Below are positions 1-12,350 of a DNA stretch of 64,000 bases, one piece after another. The stretch is from NCBI RefSeq assembly GCF_037038585.1, contig NC_092522.1, positions 125,594,661 through 125,658,660 of the forward strand. Direction: 5' to 3'. Source of the DNA: Patagioenas fasciata (lineage: Eukaryota; Chordata; Aves; Columbiformes; Columbidae). Both the position numbers and the translations under genes were made by a program. The notes under the pieces are model-generated. The model did no database searches. It saw only the letters and a list, made by a program, of their open reading frames with translations, and had not been told where the DNA came from. Every line of letters begins with the position of its first letter. Within the stretch, counting starts at the first letter, position 1.

Positions 1-569
1 AGAGCAGAGGCCGCTCACGTAACGAGCCGCGGTGCTAACGAGGTTAAACGGCAGCTCCGGCTGTAATCAACGGGCAGAATGGATGCTGCCCGTCTGTACA
101 TGATTACCCAGTCACTTACTCGTGCGGGTATGGTGCAGCTTTGGGAAAACGCCTCCCAGGCTCCCTGCTCGGCTGCGGCTCCTGGCTCACCTTTTCGTAC
201 ACAAGAGTATGAGGTTATGCCAAACAACAAACGCTGCTCACAGACAAGTTCTCTGGAGACAAGAGCTGGGATCCATCGCACATCACACCCGTTTCCACAG
301 GCGTGACAAAGGGAACCCTGGGAACGGCCACTCAGCCTCACCCCACAGCTGCTCCGGCCATGGAAAACACATTGAGACACAGGGAGAACAGGGAGGCGAT
401 GGGAGAACAGGGCGGCGGTGGGAGAACAGGGAGGCGGTGGGAGAACAGGGCAGCGGTGGGAGAACAGGGCAGCGGTGGGAGACACCAGTGTGGCCTCACC
501 GCAGAGGGTCAGACCCGACCGAGCTGGTGGGCTGCTCCGACGTGGCTCCATCAGCCAACAAGGGCTACA
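1..569. other. DTNB intron, left edge
   Basis: This stretch lies 3' of the last DTNB exon seen (4624-4778, minus strand), so it is expected to be intronic. Apart from the small 19-bp repeat at 382-476, I recognise nothing in it. The short open frames on both strands have no family resemblance. Confidence 0.5.
382..476. repeat. 19-bp minisatellite, 5 copies
   Basis: Five tandem units begin with GGGAGAACAGGG and end in variants such as AGGCGAT, CGGCGGT or CAGCGGT. The 19-bp period gives short open frames rich in Gly, Arg, Glu and Gln that are not genes. Confidence 0.85.
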
Positions 570-1402
570 GACCGCACGGACCTGGGCCTCTGCAAGGCCT
601 TTGATAGAGTCACCACAGCATTCTGGCCACTAAATTAGAGAGACATGGGTTTGATGGGCGGACTGGCGGCTGGATGAGGAACTGGCTGGATGGCCACGTC
701 CAGAGTTACAGTCAGTGGCTCCACGTGCAAGTGGAAACCGGTAACGAGGTGTCCCAGGGGTCCACACTGGGACCAGCACTGGTTAACATCTTCATCAGTG
801 ACACAGACAGTGGGAGCAGGTGCACGCTCAGCAGGTTTGCAGGTGACACCGAGCTGAGTGGGGCAGGGGACACACCTGAGGGACAGGACCCACCCCATGA
901 GGTTCAACAAGGCCCAGTGCAAGGTCCTGCCCCTGGGTCAGGGTAACCCCAGTATCGGTCCAGGCTGGATGGAGGATGGGGAGCAGCCCCAGGAGAAGGG
1001 CTTGGGGTGCTGGGTGAGAGATCGGCCATGACCCGGCCATGTGCGCTGGCAGCCCAGAACCCACCCGTGTCCTGGGCTGCGTCCCCAGCCCCGTGAGCAG
1101 CAGGGTTGGGGGATCCTGCCCCTCTGCTCCTGTAGTGATAGGACAAGGGGTGATGGTTTTAAACTAAAGGAGGCAGATTCAGGCCGGACATGATGCAGAA
1201 ATTGTTTGTGCTGAGGGTGGTGAGAGCCTGGCCCAGGTTGGGCAGAGAGGTGGTGGCTGAACCATCCCTGGAGACATCCCAGGCCAGGCTGGACGGGGCT
1301 CTGAGCACCCTGAGCTGGTGCAGATGTCCCTGTCATGGCAGGGGGACTGGGGGAGATTTAATGGTCCCTCCAACCCAAACCGTACTGTGATTCTATGGCT
1401 CT
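570..1402 (+). mobile_element. CR1 LINE fragment, sense on +
   Basis: The left part resembles the end of the CR1 reverse-transcriptase ORF, with text such as CTGGGCCTCTGCAAGGCC and TTTGCAGGTGACACC, and is broken by stops and frameshifts. The right part (about 1150-1402) is a CR1 3' end: GTGAGAGCCTGGCCCAGG, then GGTCCCTCCAACCC, ending at the CR1 terminal motif GTGATTCTATGG. It is 5'-truncated and degenerate. Subfamily is not assigned. Confidence 0.85.
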
Positions 1403-3077
1403 ACAGTTGGGCAGCGCTATAGGACACGCACAGCGGCAGAAGCAGCCAAGCCCAGCAGAAGAGCTTCCTTTGCCACACACAGGGATGTTCCTCAAAGAAA
1501 AACCATTTCCCTCTCAGCACCAGCTGTCAGAGCCGCTGCTCGCAGTGCTGCAGAGCCCGCGCAGCTCACAAGAGGGCAGCACGGACACGGCCTCTGGGGT
1601 TTTTCTCCACTTTTAGGTAGGAAATTTTGCAACAGATTGCCCAGAAAGAACTCCAGAGCCCGGGCAGCGTCCAACCTGCCTGGCACGGCGCTGCGGTGCG
1701 GGCAGAGCCGGGATCCAGCCCTTTCCTGCGGCTGGTACAACACTTCCTGCTGGCCTCAGAGCCCAACCGCAAACACAGCCCGCATCCCCACTCGGGAGGC
1801 AACACCAAGCAAAGGATCTGCCAGCAGGTTCCAAGCTCCAGGTTCATCAACTGAGAGTCAGCAAATGTGAAGGCACAACGTCCATGAGGGTCCAGCGCTC
1901 CCTGGGAGAACACGGGTGTTTCCGCACAGGTACGTTCTGCAATCACCTGCTTCCTCTCCAGCCGCTCAGCGACTGTTTCCAGCGCCTGCTGCTGGTGCCG
2001 CCGCTTGTCCCCGGGGTCCATCCCTGTGGTCCGTCCCTGTGGTCCATCCCCGTGGTCCGTCCCCGTGGTCCGTCCCCGTGGTCCGTCCCCAGCGGCTCGC
2101 AGGAGTGCACTGGCAGCTCATGCCAATGCCGTTCGTATATTTAGAACCTTAACACAGCCGGTTTTATCGCTACACTGCCAATGTGCTTGTTTCAACAAGA
2201 TGTTAATGCACAGACTTCCCCACAAAACACTGGCAGAAGACCACATCAGCTGAGCCAACACGACGACACGTCATTTGTCACCCTGCAGCGACCAAAACCA
2301 GTTAGAGCAATGTAAGCAGCTGTGCACGAGACCCACCTGCACCTCTAACTGCCCTGCATCTCTCAGAGCTGCTCACTCCACCCTTTATACACCAGGCCAT
2401 CCTGCCTTATTTACAGTATCTTACATGTGTGGAAGCCCCCACCTGAGCCAGAACACTGTGATGTGCCTGGTTTAACCGCTCACTCCCTCAAATGATTCCA
2501 ACATCCAGACCGGTGTTAACATCACCTAGGAATCATTTTTAATGAGCAGTTTCCCTGTAACCACCCTGCTTGAGGGAATAAGAGCGCTGAACAGCACGGT
2601 GTGCTCAGAGTGTTGGGCTGGCCCAGGAGCACAGCCCAGCTCAAGGCCCGGTTCACTATAAGCGGTACAGATGCGGCTTACGTGTCTGCCATGGAAACGC
2701 CAAAGTCTGAACGCCCAGCTTTAGCAAAGCCGTCTGCAGGGAACCCAGCAAACGGACGGGCTGGCAGAGAACAGCACCAAGGTACCTCTGGGAGCTCATT
2801 TTCAAAGCTGGGAGGCATAAGAACATGAAATTAAATCTAAGAGAGCCTATCCATCTGCTTCCCAGGACCTGCTTGTTCCAGCGTTTTCACATAAATGAAA
2901 GAACTGTCTTGGGGTCCAGCGTGCATCTGGATTAATTAGAAAAACATTCCCACTCTACAACCTGCCCTGACACTGGGGATTTCGTAATGCTGAACAACCT
3001 GGAGCAAAGGAATTTCTAAATGTAAATCAATATGAAGAATTAACCTTGTTGTTCATGGGATGCAGAGCACTGAGACA
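1403..3077. other. DTNB intron, no gene seen
   Basis: Apart from the small repeat at 2012-2090, no exon with splice sites, no RNA gene and no mobile element could be recognised. The scattered open frames are short and compositionally ordinary. Confidence 0.45.
2012..2090. repeat. 13-bp minisatellite, about 6 copies
   Basis: Imperfect tandem copies of GTGGTCCGTCCCC, with CATCC and CCCTG variants at the left end. The array is short and non-coding. Confidence 0.75.
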
Positions 3078-3690
3078 CGCAAGCAAATCACAGTCACTGA
3101 ATCACTTTGCTTGGAAAAGACCTTTGAGATCGAGTCCAACCGTTAACCCCACGCTGCCAAGGCCACCACTGTCCCATGTCCTGAGAACCTCCTGTCCGTC
3201 TGTCCAGCCCTCCAGGGATGGTGACTCCAGCACTGCCCTGGGCAGCCTGTTCCAATGCCCCACAGCCCTTTGGGGAAGAAATTGTTCCCAGATCCAACCT
3301 CAACCTCCCCTGGGCAACTTGAGGCCGTTTCCTCTGCTCCTGGCGCTTGTTCCTGGGGAGCAGAGCCCGACCCCCCTGGCTCCAAGCTCCTTTCAGGCAG
3401 TTCAGAGATCAGAAGGTCTCCCCTCAGCTCCTGTTCTCCAGCTGAACCCCCAGCTCCCTCAGCCGCTCCATCACACTTGTGCTCCAGCCCCTCACCAGCT
3501 CCGTTCCCTTCTCTCCACTCGCTCCAGCACCTCAAGGCGTTTCTTGGTGTGAGGGGCCCAGAACTGCCCCAGGATTGGTGGTTTGGCCTCCCCAGTGTCC
3601 CCCACAGCCCCAGCTGCACCGCACAACTCCCTGTGGGGCTGAGGTTCGGTGTCGCCTCCACGACCCCCATTCGATGCCATCACCTCCCAG
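3078..3690 (-). mobile_element. CR1 LINE 3' end, antisense
   Basis: Reverse complement of a CR1 3' region. It starts at the CR1 terminus (TGAATCACTTTGCTTGG, GAGTCCAACC) and continues through the block CCTCCAGGGATGGTGACTCC and the TTTGGGGAAGAAATTGTTCC segment. The same blocks recur near 13.4, 17.6, 25.5, 34.8, 45.9 and 57.4 kb. It contains a 212-residue open frame (3255-3893, +) that is only a read-through of the element. Confidence 0.92.
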
Positions 3691-4623
3691 CTCGCGCTGG
3701 CCGAACGGGAGGGCGAGCATGGGAACAAACACGGCCCACAAACGCCTCGGCCAGCATGGAAACTGAAAAACATCCACTAATGCCACTGAATGAACCCAAA
3801 ACTCTGTCCTCAGTGACTCCAGGTGGGCTGCAGGCCTTACTGTCCCCTACAGCAAAGGCTGCTTTGTCCTGTGCTGTATTTCAAATATACTAACTGCTAA
3901 TTAACTTAAATTTGGGAAAAGTGACTACAAATTCTAAATCTAAATAAGTCGGAAATATTTATTGCAGAACAATCATGACCAGAGCCTACACATTTAATCT
4001 GAGGCCTAAGATTATGTAGGTTCATGTTTACCGTTGACTTCAGGTTTATTTATACTACTTACGTTATCTCAAAGTAGAAACAAATCCTTGGAACAATAAA
4101 GTACAACTAAAATGTACCAAGAAATCAAAAGCTCTTTGAAGATGGTTACTACAATATCTAATCCACACATTACACATAATGGAAATATTTGGAAATAAAG
4201 ACAGCGATACCAAAAAGCAGAGCAGTGAGACAGATTCGGAAACAAACCATGTGCACACAACACACAGACCACACCAAATAGCGAGTGGTTTGTTGAAACT
4301 AATACTCTTAACACACCGAGAAAGCTTAAAAATATCAAGGGCAAACAGTAAAAATGCTGTGTTTCATGTGTTTTAGGCAATAAATCAGTGATCCCTGGTG
4401 TCTGGCTGCTGGGGAGCAGGAGTCTCTGTGAGGGGGGCACTGCAAACCGTGCCAAGTCCCTTCCCGGCCCCAGACCCACACACACTGCGTGGAGCTCCTC
4501 GGACCGCCCGAGGTGCGTGGGTTACAGCCTGTGTCACCCCCTGCGTCCCGCGCACCCCGTGCCACAGCGCAATTAACGCGCAGCGCTAACGAGCGACAGC
4601 GGGCGCGGGTCCGGAGCCGTTAC
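3691..4623. other. DTNB intron, no gene seen
   Basis: AT-rich DNA (about 3.88-4.37 kb) followed by GC-rich DNA leading to the donor of the DTNB exon at 4624. No further exon or element recognised. Confidence 0.45.
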
Positions 4624-4778
4624 CTGCTGGGGGAAGCAGGTCCGCAGCGAGTGCTCGGTGTAGCCGAAGGACGGGCCCTCGAACACGGCCGTGGGCAGCT
4701 TCAGGACCTCCTTCAGCAGCTGGTCAAACTTGGTGAATATCATCAGTCCGTTCGAATCCGATATCTGAGAGAAAACAT
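4624..4778 (-). CDS. DTNB: DTNB coding exon 5 (EF-hand region)
   Basis: Read on the minus strand from acceptor ACAG (4779-4782) to donor GTAACG after 4624: 155 nt completing a split Tyr codon and then 51 codons, ending in phase 0. It encodes residues 150-201 of the joined protein, including [36 protein letters not shown] and the final CFPQQ. These are diagnostic of dystrobrevins, in the second EF-hand-like domain that packs against the ZZ domain of the dystrophin family. The residues fit beta-dystrobrevin (NGLMIF, TEHS) better than alpha (which has a VMVY-type stretch). The next exons (ZZ domain and coiled coils that bind dystrophin and syntrophin) lie beyond the left edge. Confidence 0.95.
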
Positions 4779-6439
4779 CTGTAAGAAAACAGAGTAAAAC
4801 CCTACAGTGAATACGTGCTCGCTACAGAAAAGTTATTTCACAATCCATTTAAACCCCAAGAAACATCTTCTTGTTCTATTCTGAACACAGTCTCTCATCG
4901 CTTGCTATCAAGATAGAATACGTAAGTGAAGATATTCAAAGATGCAGCGATATAAATCTTGTGTCCTCCATCCATCCGAGGCGGAGCTGCCCGTGCTGGG
5001 CACAGACCTGCGGCAATCGCGTGGTGGGAGAGCGGCAGCTCGGGGCACCACAAAGCTGCGGAGCATCACACCGTGTTCACACCTCAAAACACACACAATG
5101 GAAAACAAAACTGCCCTGGGACCGAAACCTCTCCGGAAAAGAGCAATCTCTGCAACGGCCAACGCGGGGCTCTGCTGAGGAGCTTTCATTAAAGCAGCAC
5201 GGATATTACCAAGAGCAACAGCTTTCCAAGAGGTGACACATACCCGAATTCTTCGCTAAGAGCCACTGAATCACCTCTGAGGTTATTTAGGACATCATCC
5301 GTAATTGAACATCAGAGAGGATACAGCGACAGAAAATGAGATCAAAACCAGGTCTGCACAAAAAACCAAGACTATTTGAGGCGGGGTATTTCTATAAACC
5401 AGAGAAATCAGTCGAGCGTCCTGAAGGAAGGAGCTCAGGAGAAAGCACAAGCACCCCCATGGGAACCCACACCGGGGCTGAACGCCCGTGGGAGGTGAAG
5501 CTCTGAGCCCCCGTGGAACCATCTGACAGGGCACACCAGCAATAACGGGGAAAAACGGGAAAAAGATAAAGAGAGAAACAGGGCTTGGGGGGAACACCGG
5601 AATTTAGAAAATTAATCCTCATAGAATAAACAAATTTAACCGGAAAACTGAACATGGAGAAAATTTCAGATCAAAATGCACACAAATGAGAACTATGGAA
5701 ATAACCAAAACTAATCCGAGAGGCAAAGCGCCAGAATGCTGGTCAGTGCGGGGTGAGAACCGCTCCGAGCGGGCACACGCACGAGAGCGAAGGTCTAGAA
5801 CGGGAGCTGCGAGAGCGGAACGGCGGGAGGCGAGCGGGACACCGCCGCATGTACCGCTGAGAGGACACGAACCTGCCGGGCACGCACCGCCCGCAATCCG
5901 AGCTCAACTGCCTGCAAGGTCGGAACCATAATTAAAGCTATGGAAATCAAGTGAAAATGAAATTAACGTAGAACAGGCTCTATCAAGGGTAAATTTTAGA
6001 AAGCCCCACTAACCTACATCTATTTTTAAATCGAAAATTCAGAACTGCAAGAAACACTGCTCATTCCCCAAAATACCAAGGTAAAAGGGTACGTGTGCAA
6101 CATGCGATTGCCTTTCTCCAAATCCTTGTAGTAAAACTCTGACATTGAGAAGCGAGCTCGTGATACCACGTTAAACCTGTGCCACAGTTCCCTTCAGAGC
6201 CCCTTTTACCACTGCCAAGGTTCACTGCTCGGTGCCCTCCCACCAAAGCCCGATGCTTTGTACCACGTCTCCAATCACGCTAAAAACAAAGCACCAAGAA
6301 CCTGGCACCCTTGTTTTTCAGGGTCTTGACCTTGAGTCCGACCTGTGTCTCACAATTGCTATGAGGTTCTCCATTTTTACCATACAAAGTCATAAAATAT
6401 TTGTTAAATACCACATTCAATATCAGTAAAAGTCAAGAA
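4779..6439. other. DTNB intron, no gene seen
   Basis: Intron between coding exons 4 and 5. No repeat family or RNA gene recognised in this part. Several short open frames have no support. Confidence 0.45.
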
Positions 6440-7265
6440 AATAAATCTAAGAGATGAATTGGTTCGACTGCTCTAGACCCCTCTCCATCATCTTTGCCAA
6501 GTCTTGGGAGATGGGAGAGGTGCCTGAGGACTGGAGGAAAGCAAATGGCACTGCAGTCTTCCAAAAGGGCAGGAAGGTGGACCCGGGTGACTCCAGACCG
6601 GTCAGCATCACCTCCATCCCTGGGAAACTGATGGAACAACTTATCCTGAGTACCATCTCAAGGCACATCAGGGATAAGAGGGTCATTAGGGGCAGTCAAC
6701 ATGGCTTCACCAAGGGGACGTTGTGCTTGACCAACCTCATAGCCTTTTATGAGAATGTAACAAGGTGGATGGATGATGGCAGAGCGGTGGACGTGATCTA
6801 CCTTGACTTGAGCGAGGCATTGGACACAGTCTGCACAGCATCCTCACAGCTGAACTCGGGGAGTGCGGTCTGGATGAGCGGGTAGGGAGGTGGACTGCGA
6901 ACTGGCTTAAGGAGAAAGGCCGGAGAGTCGTGGTCAATGGGCAGAGTCCAGTTGAGGCCTGGATCCCGTGCAGTGCCTCAGAGGGTAGTGCTGGGGCCGG
7001 GATTATTCAATATATTCATCAATGACTTGGATGAGGGAACAGAGTGACTGTCAGCAAGTTTGCTGGTGACACCAAGCTGGGAGGAGTGGTGACACTGGAA
7101 GCTGTGCTGCCATCAGAGACCTGGACAGGCTGGAGAGCTGGGCGGGGAATAACCTGATGAAATTTAACAAGGGCAAGTGTAGAGTCCTGCATCTGGGCAG
7201 GAACAGCCCCAGGTTCCAGTACAGGTTGGGAAATCACATATTAGAGAGCAGTGTAGGGGTTTCCC
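6440..7265 (+). mobile_element. CR1 LINE reverse-transcriptase fragment
   Basis: A degenerate piece of CR1 ORF2 in sense orientation. The frame from 6454 reads PLSIIFAKSWEMGEVPEDWR, then SRPVSITSIPGKLMEQLIL and GSQHGFTKG, the usual finger/palm order of a non-LTR reverse transcriptase. DVIYLDLSEALDTV then corresponds to motif A, with the family's usual DF.KAFD changed to DLSEALD. The frame breaks near 6885, and the homology continues in other frames (CDDTK-like text near 7060, then CRVLHLGRN) to about 7260. It is 5'- and 3'-truncated and inactive. Confidence 0.9.
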
Positions 7266-7599
7266 TGCTACCGAAACATGTGCAGCTCCAATATCAACAT
7301 GTGCATGCAGTGCCTTCTCACCATTTGCAGACCTCGTCACCTCATTTAATTCAGCACACCAGTGTTTCACATTGCGAGTTTTAAAGCAAATAGCATAAAG
7401 AAGCTTATTGGTGTAGAAAAGCAGGAAGAACTATTTCAAGCTGACAACCGTGGAGATTGGGAGGAATGAATTATTACAAGATAACTTTCATAAAGGGAAT
7501 TTAGGGTGAGCTGAAAATGGAAAGACATGAACAATAAAATCTGGCACTGACAGAGAGATTGACCTCCCGGCCTCTCAGGGTGGAAATGAAAGAGCACCC
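7266..7599. other. DTNB intron between CR1 and tandem repeat
   Basis: Nothing recognised here. Confidence 0.4.
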
Positions 7600-8050
7600 A
7601 CCCCAGCAGTGCTCCTTGTCACCCAGAAACAGGAACCAACCCTGAAGGACAAACCAACGCTCATGGTATCGTGGGCTCTCTACTGACACAGCAGCCAAAC
7701 CAACGCTCATGGTATCGCGGGCTCTCTACTGACACAGCAGCCAAACCAACGCTCATGGTATCACGGGCTCTCTACTGACACAGCAGCCAAACCAACGCTC
7801 ATGGTATTGCTGGTTCTCTACTGACACCGCAGTGCTCCCTGTCACCCAGAAACAGGAATTAACCCTGAAGGACAAACCAATGCTCATGGTATCGCTGGTT
7901 CTCTACTGACACAGCAGCCAAACCAACATTCATGGTATCGCTGGTTCTCTACTGACACCGCAGTGCTCCCTGTCACCCAGAAACAGGAATTAACCCTGAA
8001 GGACAAACCAATGCTCATGGTATCACTGGTTCTCTACTGACAGAGCAGGA
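7600..8050. repeat. 46-bp tandem repeat with alternating module
   Basis: Seven or so copies of a unit carrying AACGCTCATGGTATCGC, then GTTCTCTACTGACAC and CAGCAGCCAAACC, about 46 bp each. Three times (about 7600, 7830, 7965) a second module containing GTGCTCCCTGTCACCCAG and TTAACCCTGAAGGAC is inserted, so the array has two levels of organisation. It lies in the DTNB intron just 3' of exon 4. Confidence 0.88.
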
Positions 8051-8473
8051 GGCCCATGGAAACAAGAGGAAAAAGAGGTAGTAAAACTGATGAAAAGAGA
8101 ATAAAGTAGTTCAAAAATAGGAACCGGGAAGCTGGAGTGACAGAGTGAGGAGGTACAGGGAGCACCCCAGACGAAGCACGAGATCTGCAGAAATCCAGCA
8201 TCCTCACAACAGGGGACATGGCAACTAATTGGCCACTGCTGTCCCAGAAAGCAGAGCTGAGGTTTGCCATGCAAAGCACTGCAACCAAACCAGAGACCCG
8301 CACGTGTAACAGAGCGCGCCGGGTCCCGGTAACAAACCCAGCGCGGCAGCCGCGGTTCGGGAGGACGTCGCTGGATAAGCAAACCAGGGAGCTCGCAGAA
8401 CAACCATCATCGAACCGTGTGGCCAGCAATGGAAACAAACGCCGCACCAAAGGGTGCGACTGCAGATACTCAC
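8051..8473. other. DTNB intron, no gene seen
   Basis: Spacer between the 46-bp repeat and the donor of the DTNB exon at 8474. Nothing recognised. Confidence 0.4.
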
Positions 8474-8559
8474 ATCTCAGCTTGTCCAGGATCTTCCCGC
8501 CGCACATGGTGGCCAACATGGCTTTCACAGAGAACACCGTCAGCTTCCCGTGGCCCTCG
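8474..8559 (-). CDS. DTNB: DTNB coding exon 4 (EF-hand region)
   Basis: 86 nt between acceptor CCGCAG (ending 8560) and donor GTGAGT (8473-8468). It completes a split Ser codon, adds 28 codons and leaves one base of a Tyr codon, in phase with both neighbours. It encodes [20 protein letters not shown] and GKILDKLR, residues 121-150 of the joined protein, at the start of the second EF-hand-like domain. The match to the dystrobrevin family is essentially unambiguous, and the phases agree exactly with exons 16010-16223 and 4624-4778. Confidence 0.95.
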
Positions 8560-9680
8560 CTGCGGAAAACAGGCCAGGAGTTAATACCAGGAATGAGAGG
8601 GAACAGCAACACGCGCGGCCCAGAGGAGACGCACAAACGCGCTCCCTCAACTCCCAAGATCCGCCAAACCCATTCAGCACAACGTTCAAACAGCGATAAC
8701 AGCGGCATTTTAATGTATTGGAGGAGTTAACACGTGTCTGACCACAAATCAGTTTTGCTTGCAGAATGACAACACCCACACAGATAAAGAGACTCCCACC
8801 TGTCTTGTTCATCACACAACTGCCTTATAAAAAAGGAACTTGTTAGTTTAGTTTTTTACATTAAAATACATTTGCTCACTGTAAAAATCTCATTTTTTCC
8901 CTCTCCTGCCCTTCCTTAGTTGCTTTAAAGTTTGACTCTCGATTTAAACTCCGCTGTTCAAATACAAGTTTCATTGTAAGACAGCACAGCGATTGACAGC
9001 CAACGGACAAGTTGTATATCCTGAATATACCACACAGCAGGAACAACAGGAGCAACGCTTCATTCTCATCTCAGTCACTAACGCTGCTGTGCTGTCGAAC
9101 AGATGCCACATTCGGGGAATCATTTTCTAGGATCAGCAAGAGAAAACTATTTTGTCTCTATGGAAAGTACAAAAAAGCCCATTTAGCTTATAGATAGAAA
9201 TAGTGTTATTATTGTAGCAATACGTATTCCTGCTAGCAGGAAGACAGATAAGGATGAAATAGAGAGGGAACTAAGGCAGCGAAGCACAAAGGTGGCTCAT
9301 GGGGTTGAACAATCAGGAACCTCCAGTACGGGATATTAAGCCAGGCACGGTGTGACGGTCTCACTGTAAACCCACTGTTGCCATGAAGCCGGTTGTACAT
9401 TGGTTCAGCGGCACACAGGGCACAGGAAACGTGTGTGAAAGCTGTTGGAATTGTGAGAAACCTATTGGCAAACAGGACCGTACTGAGTCGTCATCCTGAC
9501 TGCAAACAGGCAGTGGTACGGGCTGACAGACCACAACATGGAGTCACATCGGACAGGAGAAAAAGGATTAAAATAAGGAGTTAAATGTATCAGACAGATA
9601 ATTTGTGCTATCATGGAAAACATGGTGATGGGGAAAATACATGCTGGGTGTTGGGAGAGGTCTAGAAGACCTCTCAGCTA
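8560..9680. other. DTNB intron, no gene seen
   Basis: Part of the 7.45-kb intron between exons 3 and 4. No element or exon recognised before the large tandem array begins at about 9681. Confidence 0.45.
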
Positions 9681-12350
9681 CTCATCAGCGGGCAGGAGAT
9701 GCACAGGGACCGTGTGTGCAGACACGGGAACACTCGTCAGCGGGCAGGAGATGCACATGGACCGTGTGTGCAGACACGGGAACACTCGTCGGCGGGCAGG
9801 AGATGCACATGGACCGTGTGTGCAGACACGGGAACACTCGTCAGGAGATGCACATGGACCGTGTGTGCAGACACGGGAACACTCGTCAGCGGGCAGGAGA
9901 TGCACAGGGACCGTGTGTGCAGACACGGGAACACTCGTCAGGAAGCAGGAGATGCACATGGACCGTGTGTGCAGACACGGGAACACTCGTCAGGAGATGC
10001 ACATGGACCGTGTGTGCAGACACGGGAACACTCGTCAGGAGATGCACATGGACCGTGTGTGCACACACGGGAACACTCGTCGGTGGGCAGGAGATGCACA
10101 TGGACCGTGTGTGCAGACACGGGAACACTCGTCAGCGGGCAGGAGATGCACATGGACCGTGTGTGCAGACACGGGAACACTCGTCAGCGGGCAGGAGATG
10201 CACAGGGACCGTGTGTGCAGACACGGGAACACTCGTCAGCGGGCAGGAGATGCACAGGGACCGTGTGTGCAGACACGGGAACACTCGTTGGCAGGCAGGA
10301 GATGCACAGGGACCATGCGTGCAGACACGGGAACACTCGTCAGGAGATGCACAGGGACCGTGTGTGCAGACACGGGAACACTCGTCAGCGGGCAGGAGAT
10401 GCACATGGACCGTGTGTGCAGACACGGGAACACTCGTTGGCAGGCAGGAGATGCACATGGACCGTGTGTGCAGACACGGGAACACTCGTTGGCAGGCAGG
10501 AGATGCACATGGACCGTGTGTGCAGACACGGGAACACTCGTCAGGAGATGCACATGGACCGTGTGTGCAGACACGGGAACACTCGTCAGGAGATGCACAC
10601 GGACCGTGTGTGCAGACACGGGAACACTCGTCAGGAGATGCACACGGACCGTGCGTGCAGACACGGGAACACTCGTCAGGAGATGCACACGGACCGTGTG
10701 TGCAGACACGGGAACACTCGTCAGGAGATGCACATGGACCGTGCGTGCAGACACGGGAACACTCGTCAGTGGGCAGGAGATGCACATGGACCGTGTGTGC
10801 AGACACGGGAACACTCGTCAGCAGGCAGGAGATGCACGCGGACCGTGCGTGCAGACACGGGAACACTCGTCAGGAGATGCACAGGGACCGTGTGTGCAGA
10901 CACGGGAACACTCGTCAGGAGATGCACAGGGACCGTGTGTGCAGACACGGGAACACTCGTCAGGAGATGCACACGGACCGTGTGTGCAGACACGGGAACA
11001 CTCGTCAGGAGATGCACACGGACCGTGCGTGCAGACACGGGAACACTCGTCAGGAGATGCACACGGACCGTGCGTGCAGACACGGGAACACTCGTCAGGA
11101 GATGCACATGGACCGTGCGTGCAGACACGGGAACACTCGTCAGTGGGCAGGAGATGCACATGGACCGTGTGTGCAGACACGGGAACACTCGTCAGCAGGC
11201 AGGAGATGCACAGGGACCGTGTGTGCAGACACGGGAACACTCGTCAGCGGGCAGGAGATGCACAGGGACCGTGTGTGCAGACACGGGAACACTCGTCAGC
11301 GGGCACGAGATGCACACGGACCGTGTGTGCAGACACGGGAACACTCGTCAGCGGGCACGAGATGCACACGGACCGTGTGTGCAGACACGGGAACACTCGT
11401 CAGTGGGCAGGAGATGCACAGGGACCGTGTGTGCAGACACGGGAACACTCGTTGGTGGGCAGGAGATGCACATGGACCGTGTGTGCAGACACGGGAACAC
11501 TCGTCGGTGGGCAGGAGATGCACATGGACCGTGTGTGCAGACACGGGAACACTCGTTGGCAGGCAGGAGATGCACATGGACCGTGTGTGCAGACACGGGA
11601 ACACTCGTCAGCGGGCAGGAGATGCACAGGGACCGTGTGTGCAGACACGGGAACACTCGTCAGGAAGCAGGAGATGCACATGGGCCGTGTGTGCAGACAC
11701 GGGAACACTCGTCAGCAGGCAGGAGATGCACATGGACTGTGTGCGCAGACACGGAAACACTCGTCAGCGGGCAGGAGATGCACATGGACCGTGTGTGCAG
11801 ACACGGGAACACTCGTCGGCGGGCAGGAGATGCACAGGGACTGCGTGTGCAGACACGGGAACACTGGTCAGGAGGCAGGAGATGCACATGGACCGTGTGT
11901 GCAGACACGGGAACACTCGTCAGGAGATGCACAGGGACCGTGTGTGCACACACGGGAACACTCGTCAGGAAGCAGGAGATGCACATGGACCGTGTGTGCA
12001 GACACGGGAACACTCTTTGGTGGGCAGGAGATGCACATGGACCGTGTGTGCAGACACGGGAACACTCGTCAGGAGATGCACACGGACCGTGTGTGCAGAC
12101 ACGGGAACACTCGTCAGGAGATGCACAGGGACCGTGTGTGCACACACGGGAACACTCGTCAGGAAGCAGGAGATGCACATGGACCGTGTGTGCAGACACG
12201 GGAACACTCGTTGGTGGGCAGGAGATGCACATGGACCGTGTGTGCAGACACGGGAACACTCGTTGGTGGGCAGGAGATGCACATGGACCGTGTGTGCAGA
12301 CACGGGAACACTCGTTGGTGGGCAGGAGATGCATATTCACTGTTTGTGCT
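9681..12350. repeat. Large minisatellite, 52/45-bp units, ~53 copies
   Basis: About 2.67 kb of head-to-tail units, each with GAGATGCACATGGACCGTG, then TGTGCAGACACGGGAACACT, then CGTC. Full units are 52 bp with a variable spacer (AGCGGGCA, GGCGGGCA, TTGGCAGGCA, TTGGTGGGCA or AGGAAGCA). Short units of 45 bp lack most of the spacer. A second variable site reads CACATGG, CACAGGG or CACACGG. Each unit holds the inverted repeat CCGTGT-GTGCAG-ACACGG. No unit contains a stop in any forward frame, so frames of 937, 934 and 899 codons run through it in parallel. I regard all of them as non-coding. Confidence 0.97.

Noticed and set aside
3255-3893. 212-residue + frame, and similar frames at 17695-18402 and 45640-46488
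   Set aside because: They are translations of the reverse or body strand of CR1 3' ends, repeated in every copy.
9681-12350. CRISPR array
   Set aside because: The regular repeat-spacer look comes from variable 7-bp spacers in a minisatellite. Units are near-identical throughout, spacers are not unique, and the context is a vertebrate intron.
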